A program made the position numbers and the translations under genes. A stretch of DNA of 41,752 nt from Dehalococcoidia bacterium (GTDB taxonomy: Bacteria; Chloroflexota; Dehalococcoidia; GIF9; AB-539-J10): assembly GCA_030603485.1 (NCBI GenBank), contig JAUVXS010000001.1, positions 1 to 41,752 of the forward strand. Direction: 5' to 3'. Positions within the stretch are counted from its first letter, which is position 1, and every line of letters starts with the position of its first letter. The notes beneath the pieces were generated by a model. It was not told the DNA's origin and made no database searches. It saw only the letters and a program-made list of their open reading frames with translations. Of the stretch, positions 1 to 7,288 are shown piece after piece.

Positions 1-1
1 C

Positions 2-235
2 CTGCTCTTAAAAAAGGCGTTAGGCAAGAAGGTCTACAGCCTAATGGGCAGTGAGTTAGCTGCTGAAACTCTGAAACGGCTAGGAATTGCCTACTCTTTT
101 TTGACTGTGGTTCCTTATATTTCAAATCAAGCAGGGGATGATATGTGTCCTTTTGAGAAAGCCTCGATTGGAAAATCTCCTGAGGAATTTTATGAATTTG
201 CAAAGGAAAAGCTAGCACTGAAAGAGAAGCAGTGA
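2..235 (+). CDS. DUF1893 domain protein, C-terminal part (cut by window edge)
   Basis: The frame is open from the left edge and ends in TGA at 233-235, so only the last 77 or so codons are visible. The translation contains LGKKVYSLMGSELAAETL, then a VPYI stretch and a DDMCPFEK motif. That pattern (a small domain with a conserved VPYI...MCPFE/MCPME segment) is what I know from DUF1893 proteins, whose biochemical function is not established. The methionine at position 44 is internal to the domain and is not the real start. The gene is probably unrelated to the polysaccharide genes that follow and marks the left border of the locus. Confidence 0.72.
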   Translation: MLLKKALGKKVYSLMGSELAAETLKRLGIAYSFLTVVPYISNQAGDDMCPFEKASIGKSPEEFYEFAKEKLALKEKQ

Positions 236-342
236 AGGTTCTGGGCTGCGAAGCCAAACCGAAGATGAAGGACGGAATCAGGAGAGTTTATGACCGGATT
301 GTGGAACATCAAGAGTGGATAGAGACTTATGAGAGGTTTTAA
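232..342 (+). CDS. Possible 36-residue protein coupled to the DUF1893 gene
   Basis: A GTG at 232 overlaps the TGA of the preceding gene (GTGA), the usual arrangement for translational coupling, and the frame stays open to TAA at 340-342. The peptide is charged (K, R, E rich) and ends in an aromatic helix-like stretch (WIETYERF). I do not recognise it. It could equally be the tail of a decayed gene, as no independent strong ribosome-binding site is visible. Only the overlap and the protein-like composition support it. Confidence 0.3.
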   Translation: MKVLGCEAKPKMKDGIRRVYDRIVEHQEWIETYERF

Positions 343-374
343 TACTCTATAAGATAGCTTATGGTAAGGAAACT

Positions 375-1226
375 ATGGATTATTCTACTTTAAAAGGCCT
401 CCTGGCTGAAGTATTCGATTTGTTTCCTGATGAAATAAGGGCACTCACTCTTTACCCAAATTATTACCAGTACTTACTGATCCTTAGAACTGTGTTGCCT
501 TATCTTCAGGAGGATAGGAAAGTTTTAGATGTAGGTGCGGGAGCAGGCGTAATACCTCTAGTGTTAAGAAAGGCAGGGTATGAATGTTCAGCAATTGATA
601 CCTGGATAGAGTATTCTAAAGAGTACAGCAATAGAATGGGTATAAAAAAGGATATCATCGAGAGGCTTGAAAGAAATGGGGTTCAGGTACATTATTGCGA
701 CATAGAGAAAGAGGTGCTCCCATTTAAAGATTGTAGTTTTAATATCGTTCTTCTCCTAGACGTGATTGAGCACCTTCATAATTCACCGAAAAAAGTCTTA
801 AAAGAAATAAAGAGAGTTCTCGTACCAAATGATGTATTAATAATAACTACTCCGCACCTTGCAACCCTAAAGAACAGAGTCTACTTGCCTTTTGGACGAA
901 GTAATTACGTGGAATTTAAAGAATGGTATGATAATGAGCCTTTCTTTGGGCATATTAGGGAATTTACATTACATGAGGTTAAAAATATGCTTAGGCGGGA
1001 AGGTTTTAGAGTTAAGCGGGCAAGTTTGAGTAATTGTTTACAGTTTCCAGCCATCAAGAATTTTAGATTTAAGCCATATCAGCTGCTCATGAGCCTTTAT
1101 TTATTAGTTACAACAATTATTCCGAAACTCCGATATCTAATGATTGTTGTTGCGCAGAAAATCGAAAGCAAAGAAGTTTTGGACTATGAGGCCAAAATGC
1201 CAATCAAAGACGGCGCCAAGCCTTAG
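375..1226 (+). CDS. Class I SAM-dependent methyltransferase
   Basis: This 283-residue protein is predicted to be a cytoplasmic S-adenosylmethionine methyltransferase. Motif I is VLDVGAGAGVIPL around residue 51, followed by an acidic residue after the second strand (AIDTW). A later FNIVLLLDVIEHLHN segment matches motif IV and the helix after it in the Methyltransf_11 group. The start ATG at 375 has AAGGA six bases upstream. The gene sits 6 bp before a glycosyltransferase and heads the left glycan block, so it probably methylates a sugar or a lipid-linked glycan. The substrate cannot be told. The C-terminal third contains a hydrophobic stretch (residues about 235-260) that may associate with the membrane. 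Confidence 0.85.
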   Translation: MDYSTLKGLLAEVFDLFPDEIRALTLYPNYYQYLLILRTVLPYLQEDRKVLDVGAGAGVIPLVLRKAGYECSAIDTWIEYSKEYSNRMGIKKDIIERLERNGVQVHYCDIEKEVLPFKDCSFNIVLLLDVIEHLHNSPKKVLKEIKRVLVPNDVLIITTPHLATLKNRVYLPFGRSNYVEFKEWYDNEPFFGHIREFTLHEVKNMLRREGFRVKRASLSNCLQFPAIKNFRFKPYQLLMSLYLLVTTIIPKLRYLMIVVAQKIESKEVLDYEAKMPIKDGAKP

Positions 1227-1232
1227 CTGAAC

Positions 1233-2450
1233 ATGAGAATTCTGCAAGTAATACCCTATTTCATTCCGGCATGGAACTATGGTGGCCCTCTAACGCTGGT
1301 CCATAACCTGTCAAAAGAACTGGTGGAAAGAGGCCATGAAGTTGTTATTTATACCACAGATACACTCAACGCCAATCATAGAATAAAAGAAACAGAGGAA
1401 ACGATAAATGGGATAAAGGTACGGCGATTCAGAAATGTGAGCAATTCCATCGCGTACAAACACAACCTTTTTTTGTCACCCAGCATGCTTTTCGCGATAA
1501 CGAAAGAACTACCCAGTTTTGATATAATCCATATGTATGAGTATCGAACCGCACAAAACATTCTGGTTCATCACTACGCCAAGAAATATGATGTCCCGTA
1601 TGTCTCACAAGCAGATGGCTCATTGGTAACCAGTCTTCGTAAGGGACAATTAAAAAAAACCTTTGATTTCCTCTTTGGACACAGAATTATACTGGATGCC
1701 TCAAAAGTAATTGCCGTGACGCCCACTGAAGTTGAAAAGTATAGAGAACTAGGGATAGAAGAATCTAAGATAGTGCAAGTTCCCAATAGTATAGACATTA
1801 ATGAATATGAGCGACTGCCGGAAAAGGGGTCTTTTAGAAAGAAATACGGGATTACGGAAGAGAATATTGTGTTATTCCTTGGTAGGATTCACAAAATAAA
1901 GGGGATAGATATTCTGGTAGAAGCGGCTGCCCAACTTATAAAAGACGGGCGAAGTATAAGATTGGTAATAGCGGGGCCGGACTATGGTGCCCTTGGCTAC
2001 CTCACAAAGCTTGCTAAGGAGCTAAATATTGGTGGTCAAGTAACCTTCACTGGTTTTATATTGGGAGAAATGAAACTTGCCGCTTACGTGGATGCTGACG
2101 TGTATGTGTTACCCTCAATTTATGAAACCTTTCCCATAGCGGTGCTAGAGGCGTGTGCTTGTGCTACTCCGGTGATAGTTACCGACGCTTGCCAAATAGC
2201 CGATTTAGTGCGAGACACTGTTGGTTTTGTTGTTCCCTATGACAAAGACCGGTTGCGAGACGCGATCTTAGGTATGTTAACGAATAGAGAGCTTAGGATG
2301 AAATTTGGAGAGAGAGGCAGGGTATTAGTCAAAGAACAATATGCCTCCTCAAACCGCACTAATCAAATTGAAGCGGTCTATACGAAGGTATTAATCGATC
2401 ATAATAATAGTAAAAAGACATTGAGAATGAGATGCCAACAACCTGTGTGA
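1233..2450 (+). CDS. GT-B glycosyltransferase, family 4
   Basis: The 405-residue protein has both halves of a GT-B glycosyltransferase. The N-terminal acceptor domain opens with a strand followed by a glycine-rich loop (PAWNYGGPLTLVHNLSKEL), typical of GT4. The C-terminal donor domain has the LFLGRIHKIKGIDIL strand and the E-x7-E nucleotide-sugar motif in ETFPIAVLEACACATPV. It should transfer a hexose or similar residue from an activated donor at the cytoplasmic face of the membrane. ATG at 1233 is used although no strong ribosome-binding site precedes it; coupling to the methyltransferase ending 6 bp upstream is likely. The last 20 residues are basic and low in structure, and the region after the stop holds a gene remnant. 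Confidence 0.9.
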   Translation: MRILQVIPYFIPAWNYGGPLTLVHNLSKELVERGHEVVIYTTDTLNANHRIKETEETINGIKVRRFRNVSNSIAYKHNLFLSPSMLFAITKELPSFDIIHMYEYRTAQNILVHHYAKKYDVPYVSQADGSLVTSLRKGQLKKTFDFLFGHRIILDASKVIAVTPTEVEKYRELGIEESKIVQVPNSIDINEYERLPEKGSFRKKYGITEENIVLFLGRIHKIKGIDILVEAAAQLIKDGRSIRLVIAGPDYGALGYLTKLAKELNIGGQVTFTGFILGEMKLAAYVDADVYVLPSIYETFPIAVLEACACATPVIVTDACQIADLVRDTVGFVVPYDKDRLRDAILGMLTNRELRMKFGERGRVLVKEQYASSNRTNQIEAVYTKVLIDHNNSKKTLRMRCQQPV

Positions 2451-2501
2451 TTAATGCGCCGCTCGTGTCGTCGATTCATGATAATCATATTCATGTGCTA
2501 A

Positions 2502-2711
2502 ACCTGCTTAGTTTATTCGAATTGCAGTCTGACGAAATATATGATTGTGAGCTTCCAGGTAACCGAGGACATGCCTCAGCAAGTTCTAACTTCGCCCATG
2601 TACCCTCCACTAACCAAGAAGGAAATTGATGATATAGCTAGCGAGATTGCTACTTTTTGGGCGAGAAGATCGGCGACTCCCGAAGGGTTCGTTTCTAGTT
2701 CGCGCAGATGA
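2502..2711 (+). pseudogene. Remnant of a DegT/DnrJ/EryC1 aminotransferase (C-terminal tail only)
   Basis: Between the glycosyltransferase stop and the deacetylase start, frame 3 is open from just after a TAA at 2499 to TGA at 2709-2711. From ATG 2541 it encodes 56 residues. The stretch SFQVTEDMPQQVLTSPMYPP followed by LTKKEIDDIA matches the well-conserved C-terminal end of DegT-family sugar aminotransferases, which typically read VTE..A..VLSLPMYP.LT..EI. The PLP-binding body of the enzyme is missing upstream, so this is a decayed fragment and not a functional gene. Its end overlaps the region just before the deacetylase ribosome-binding site. The overlapping frame 2432-2629 has no recognisable character. 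Confidence 0.6.
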
Positions 2712-2727
2712 GAAAAGGAAGGTAAGG

Positions 2728-4533
2728 ATGGTAGCCAAAAGCAACCTGATTGTTACTACAAGCTGGGATGATGGCACCATAAGTGACCTCAAGCTTGCCG
2801 AATTATTAGATAAACATGGAATCGAAGGGACATTTTATATTTCCAGGTCTTCCAAGCATAATTTATTCCAACAAGAAGATATGAGGGTAATAGATGGAAA
2901 ATTTGAGGTCGGTGCTCATACGATGAATCACCCGGATTTAACCAAGCTTTCCTCGTCACGGGCTGAAGGGGAAATCAAGACCTCAAAAACATACCTGGAA
3001 GATTTGCTGGGGCACCCTGTATCCTTGTTCTGTTATCCGTATGGAAGATATAACAAAGCTACCAAGAAAATAGTGCAAGATTGCGGATTTGTTGGTGCCA
3101 GGACGTGTGAGCCGGGAGGCTTTGATTTGCCTGAAGACCCTTATCAGTGGCACATTACCCTGTCTGCCTCCAATGGTTCTCCACTTATGGCACTGAGAAC
3201 ATGGTGGAAGTTTCGCCTGTGGAAGATTAGCGGGCTACTAGATTGGGAAAGCCGAGCCAAATTATTATTTGATTTAGCTTTGGAAAGGGGAGGGGTTTAC
3301 CACATCTATGGGCATTCGGCAGAATTCGAAGCCAACAACGAATGGGATAGGCTGGAGAGGGTGTTGGGGTATATTTCGAATAAAGAAGGGGTGAAGTATG
3401 TGACGAATGGGGAAGTTTTAGGGGGGGGTGAAATAACAATGAAGAGAACATGGACTATGAGAGCTTACGAAGTGGGAGCCGAAAATGAAATGTTTGAACT
3501 TGATAAGGTGGTGTCGGGAGAAGCGATGCCGAACAGGGAGCGATGGATGGAGGGATGGAGGTGGATGTTTGTTGATAATCCTGCTGGTAATTCCATAATA
3601 TGGCTCGCAGAGCATAATGGCAAGCTGGTGGGTCAATACCCTCTTGTTATGGAAGATATGAAGATCGGGAGGGAAATCGCAAAGGGAAGTCAAATTGCGG
3701 ATACTATGACTCATCCTGAATATAGGAGGCAGGGAATAGCATCTATATTGGGAGAAAAGGCATTAAGCCAATTAAGGAAGAAAAAGGTATTTCTTGCATT
3801 TGGATTCCCTACTCCCCAGGTATATCCAATTCATATCAAATCTGGCTGGTTTGATGTTTGCCCTTTTCAAGTAATGGTGAAGCCCCTTAATTTAAGGAAC
3901 ATCCTAAGAAGCCATCTTAGCCTTAACAAATTATTGCTTTACATCTTAACGGTAGGCGGAAACCTGATTCTTAAAACACTTTTCAGGACAAAGAAGCCTC
4001 CGCAAGTTAATGAACTGATGATCACTAGAATCTCGCATTTTGATGATCGGTTTGATAATCTTTGGGAAAGAGTTTCCAATGATTACAGTATAATTGTAGC
4101 GAGAAACAAAAGATACCTGAACTGGAGGTATATTATCACTCCCAATATTGACTACACAGTCTACGCAGCTGAAATAAGGGCGGAGGTTTATGGATATGTG
4201 GTCTTAGGTAATTATAATGACTATGAAAAGAAAGATCTAAAGATTGGGTGTATCTATGACATTATTGCTGCGCTAGGTGATGAAGATGTACTTCATCACC
4301 TAATTTCCAAAGCCATAGATTATTTTAAGGAGGAAAAAGTAGACGCTGTTTTTTCGCAGACGGTAGCCAACAGAATTTATCGTAAAGTTCTTTTAAAAAA
4401 TGGCTTTGTTCCTTATCTCAGGTCAAAGAGTCGATTTATTGCATATAATGCCTCCCTTAGCGTTCCCAATGAATTTCTTAAGGATTTCAAGAATTGGTTT
4501 ATTCAACTGGGTGATTTGCCAAGGGTGTATTAA
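2728..4533 (+). CDS. Polysaccharide deacetylase (NodB) fused to GNAT-type acyltransferase
   Basis: A 601-residue two-domain protein. Residues 1 to about 235 form a NodB/CE4 deacetylase: SWDDG (D14, D15), the zinc pair H64-x3-H68 in GAHTMNH, and CYPYGRYN. Residues 238-601 are a GNAT-like acyltransferase with the acetyl-CoA loop motif in HPEYRRQGIASI and a second half reading LWERVSNDY and RYLNWRY. Start ATG 2728 is preferred over the upstream in-frame ATG 2647 because AAGGAAGGTAAGG precedes it and the fold begins there. The two domains are joined through eight consecutive G residues (3421-3428). One more G would give a TGA right after the tract, with ATG 3439 behind it as a start for the GNAT part. 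The paralogous pair at 9552-11533 is two separate genes. Substrate is likely an N-acetyl sugar of the glycan. Confidence 0.85.
   Translation: MVAKSNLIVTTSWDDGTISDLKLAELLDKHGIEGTFYISRSSKHNLFQQEDMRVIDGKFEVGAHTMNHPDLTKLSSSRAEGEIKTSKTYLEDLLGHPVSLFCYPYGRYNKATKKIVQDCGFVGARTCEPGGFDLPEDPYQWHITLSASNGSPLMALRTWWKFRLWKISGLLDWESRAKLLFDLALERGGVYHIYGHSAEFEANNEWDRLERVLGYISNKEGVKYVTNGEVLGGGEITMKRTWTMRAYEVGAENEMFELDKVVSGEAMPNRERWMEGWRWMFVDNPAGNSIIWLAEHNGKLVGQYPLVMEDMKIGREIAKGSQIADTMTHPEYRRQGIASILGEKALSQLRKKKVFLAFGFPTPQVYPIHIKSGWFDVCPFQVMVKPLNLRNILRSHLSLNKLLLYILTVGGNLILKTLFRTKKPPQVNELMITRISHFDDRFDNLWERVSNDYSIIVARNKRYLNWRYIITPNIDYTVYAAEIRAEVYGYVVLGNYNDYEKKDLKIGCIYDIIAALGDEDVLHHLISKAIDYFKEEKVDAVFSQTVANRIYRKVLLKNGFVPYLRSKSRFIAYNASLSVPNEFLKDFKNWFIQLGDLPRVY
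3421..3428 (+). repeat. G8 homopolymer at the deacetylase/GNAT junction
   Basis: Eight G residues lie exactly between the two domains of the 2728-4533 gene. With eight, the frame reads through GGG GGG GGT GAA. With nine (or six), a TGA follows the tract at once; with seven, TAA follows after two more codons. The sequence GGGGGTGA is also placed about 8 bases before ATG 3439, as a ribosome-binding site would be. The tract could be a slippage site, a recent fusion point or a base-calling error. Confidence 0.8.
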
Positions 4534-4545
4534 GGAGACTGGGTC

Positions 4546-5871
4546 ATGAAACTAGAATTTCTTAATCTGATGAAATGCCCCTACTGTGGGGCTGATATTA
4601 AGATTGGAGATGTATACGAAGAAAGAGAAGGAGAGCTAATTAACGGACGTGTAAAGTGTGAATGCAGTGAATTTAGTGTCCTAGAAGGCATCTTAAACAT
4701 TAAACCCGGGCCCTTAAATAAATATGTTATTAATTCCCTTGCTAGGCATAGAGTAAATGAAGCTGCAGGACTTTCGTTATGGAAGTATGCTGAGGATATT
4801 TGCAGAATTGCGTCGCTGCCAGAATTCGGAAAGCTGGGAAGGTTATTATTAACCTTATCCAAAATTGTAGCTAGACATACGTATAAAAAATACGTAGATA
4901 AAGATTTATCATTTTTTAGCTTGCTAGGGACTAGTGCATCCGATATGTATCTAAAACATCGCTTCTCGACAGAATCATTTTGGTCTATATATCCCTTTGT
5001 CCCGGTATTAAAAGGGAAAGCGGGAAGGATTTTGGATATAGGTTGCGGAGCAGGTCATGCCTCTTTTATATTGTCTACATACGTTAGACCCAAGGAATTA
5101 GTTTGTGTTGATTATGCCTTCAGAAATTTATACCAAGCTAAGAAATATTTTGTAAAAGATGCTGAATTTATTTGTTTAGATGCTAATTATCCACTGCCAT
5201 TCAAAAACAGCACTTTTGACGCCATTTTCATGTCGGATGTATTTCATTACATATATGCTCGCACTCTATTAGCCAGAGAAATGGAGCGTCTACTTCTCCC
5301 CCAAGGAATTATCCTGCTCCTGCATTTATACAACTCTTTAAGTTATGATCCAGCAGCACATGGCAAACCATTATCTCCTTTAAATTGGGGTAGATTATTT
5401 CAACAATTGCCTGTCAAAACATTGCCGGAAAGGAATCTCATAGAGGACTTTGTCTTGAATAACAAACTTGATTTAGTGAAAGAATACCCGGAAGCTGAAT
5501 TGAATGCTTGCAACACCATATGCCTTGTAGGAACTAAGGATAAAACGCTTTTCAGAGTTTATAAGGAAATAAATGAAGGGTTCCTAATGCACAAAGATAA
5601 TTTGATCATCAATCCAATCTATAGCATTGAACATAGAAGAGAGAGGGCGATCTTGCGGAGGCAGCTCCCCAGTGAATCATTTAGAAGGGAATACCCTATT
5701 ACAGAAAAATATTTACCCGAAGAATATACCATAGGTGAGGGACTATGTAAAATCTTGAAAGGAAGAACTTTAAATTTAGCTCAGACCACGATTTCAGAAG
5801 AGGATTTACATCATATTGAGTATCTGATGAAGAAGTTTATTGTGATCAACGTTCCCAAGAATTATTATTGA
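4546..5871 (+). CDS. Methyltransferase with N-terminal zinc-ribbon (Trm112-like) domain
   Basis: This 441-residue protein opens with a short metal-binding module: CPYCG at residues 11-15 and a paired CECS near residue 43, followed by VLEGILNI, the pattern of Trm112p-like/UPF0434 domains often attached to methyltransferases. The central part is a class I SAM methyltransferase with ILDIGCGAGHASFIL and, later, FDAIFMSDVFHYIYA. The C-terminal 130 residues are not recognised and are rich in charged residues. ATG 4546 has AAGGAGA upstream, 12 bp after the previous stop, so it belongs to the same operon. It probably modifies a sugar or a carrier-linked intermediate; the target is unknown. The gene is visibly AT-rich. 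Confidence 0.82.
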   Translation: MKLEFLNLMKCPYCGADIKIGDVYEEREGELINGRVKCECSEFSVLEGILNIKPGPLNKYVINSLARHRVNEAAGLSLWKYAEDICRIASLPEFGKLGRLLLTLSKIVARHTYKKYVDKDLSFFSLLGTSASDMYLKHRFSTESFWSIYPFVPVLKGKAGRILDIGCGAGHASFILSTYVRPKELVCVDYAFRNLYQAKKYFVKDAEFICLDANYPLPFKNSTFDAIFMSDVFHYIYARTLLAREMERLLLPQGIILLLHLYNSLSYDPAAHGKPLSPLNWGRLFQQLPVKTLPERNLIEDFVLNNKLDLVKEYPEAELNACNTICLVGTKDKTLFRVYKEINEGFLMHKDNLIINPIYSIEHRRERAILRRQLPSESFRREYPITEKYLPEEYTIGEGLCKILKGRTLNLAQTTISEEDLHHIEYLMKKFIVINVPKNYY

Positions 5872-5984
5872 ATCTTTGAAACCATAGGTTGAAACACATG
5901 CTTGGCAAATTTGAAATGCATCTAAGCATTACTGGCAATAAGCTCCTTCGTTAACTTTTGAACCAAGCAAATTAGGTAGATAAA

Positions 5985-7262
5985 GTGAAGAAAGTTTTAA
6001 TTATAGCCTATTTCCCGCCACTTCCTCTGCCATCGCCACGCATAAGGGGCTTAGCTAAATATCTCCCTGAATTTGGTTGGGAACCCATTATTCTCGCCGC
6101 CTCCTTGCCGCAAAAGTCGGATACGCAGTTCAGGGTCATAGAAACACCTTATCGTGATGTACTGAGCTTTTGGAAAAGGTTATTCAGGTTAAACCCGGAT
6201 GAGGATTTAAGAGAGCGAATAAAGAAGCGATTTAGCATAGCCTCTAAAAAGTCTTTGATAGATTTTGTACTTACCTTTGGCGGTGAAATTGTCAATTATC
6301 CAGACGGATATAGAGGATGGAAGCCCTTTGCTATTAAGGCAGGAGATGAGCTCTTACAAACAGAGGATGTACAGGCGGTGATCAGCAGCTCGGCACCGAT
6401 AACATGCCATCTTATCGCGAGGGAGCTGAAAATTAAGCATAAGATCCCGTGGGTCGCCGATTTTCGCGATCTTTGGACACAGAATCATAATTATAGATAT
6501 GGACCGATAAGAAAGCTGTTTGATAAAAGATTGGAGCTGAAAACAATATCTGAGGCTGATGCCTTGGTGACCGTTTCACAGCCATGGGCAGATAAGTTGA
6601 GCACGTTCCATAAAGGTAAGACAGCGTACGCAATTACTAATGGCTTCGATCCAGAAATAGTAAATATTCCCCCAACAAATCTGACAGGCAAATTTACAAT
6701 AACCTATACGGGCACCATTCACTTCGAAAAGCAGAACCCTACCAAGCTTTTTCTTGCTTTGCGAGAGCTAATCTCTGAGGGGATCGTGGATCCACATGAA
6801 GTCGAGGTTAGACTTTATGGCTCAGAAACGAGGCGGTTAGCTGAGGAAGTCGAGCAGTACGAACCATCAGATATCATAAAGCAATATGGAAGAGTGCCTG
6901 TGCAAGTAGCTCGCGAAAAACAAAGAGAGTCTCAACTGTTGCTTATCTTAGACTGGGATGACCCCCAAGAAAAAGGGGTTTATCCCGGAAAGATTTTTGA
7001 ATACCTGGCAGCAAGAAGACCAATGCTGGCAACCGGCGGGTTAGATGATAATGTTGTTGAACAGCTATTAATTGAAACCAAAACTGGTGTGCATGCTCCA
7101 ACTGTGGGGGATACTAAAAACAGGCTTGAGGAGCTGTACCGGGAATACAAGGCGGAAGGCAAGATAGCCTTTCAAGGGAACGAAGCAGAGATTAATAAAT
7201 ATAGCCACCGGGAGATGGCGAGGAAATTTTCAGATGTTCTTGGGCAACTGGTACAAGAATGA
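5985..7262 (+). CDS. GT-B glycosyltransferase (family 4-like)
   Basis: The 425-residue product starts at GTG 5985, preceded by AGGTAG. It opens with VLIIAYFPPLPLPSPRIRGLAKYL, an acceptor-domain signature of bacterial GT4-like enzymes. It continues with VADFRDLW and later FTITYTGTIHFEKQNP at the start of the donor domain. The segment GVYPGKIFEYLAARRPMLATG carries the donor-binding glutamate of this subgroup, where the usual E-x7-E is replaced by P-x-K-x-F/L-E-Y. A 113-bp gap separates it from the previous gene and 26 bp from the next. It should add one sugar to the growing glycan at the inner face of the membrane. Confidence 0.88.
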   Translation: MKKVLIIAYFPPLPLPSPRIRGLAKYLPEFGWEPIILAASLPQKSDTQFRVIETPYRDVLSFWKRLFRLNPDEDLRERIKKRFSIASKKSLIDFVLTFGGEIVNYPDGYRGWKPFAIKAGDELLQTEDVQAVISSSAPITCHLIARELKIKHKIPWVADFRDLWTQNHNYRYGPIRKLFDKRLELKTISEADALVTVSQPWADKLSTFHKGKTAYAITNGFDPEIVNIPPTNLTGKFTITYTGTIHFEKQNPTKLFLALRELISEGIVDPHEVEVRLYGSETRRLAEEVEQYEPSDIIKQYGRVPVQVAREKQRESQLLLILDWDDPQEKGVYPGKIFEYLAARRPMLATGGLDDNVVEQLLIETKTGVHAPTVGDTKNRLEELYREYKAEGKIAFQGNEAEINKYSHREMARKFSDVLGQLVQE

Positions 7263-7288
7263 AACAAAATACGGGGTAAATCGTTAGC

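Noticed and set aside
2432..2629. A 65-codon frame overlapping the end of the family 4 glycosyltransferase.
   Set aside because: No recognisable character and no ribosome-binding site; the adjacent frame holds the DegT remnant instead.
5872..5984. Possible promoter TTGAAA, 17 bases, TGAAAT before the glycosyltransferase at 5985.
   Set aside because: The -10 box lacks the essential second-position A, and the gene can be read from upstream.
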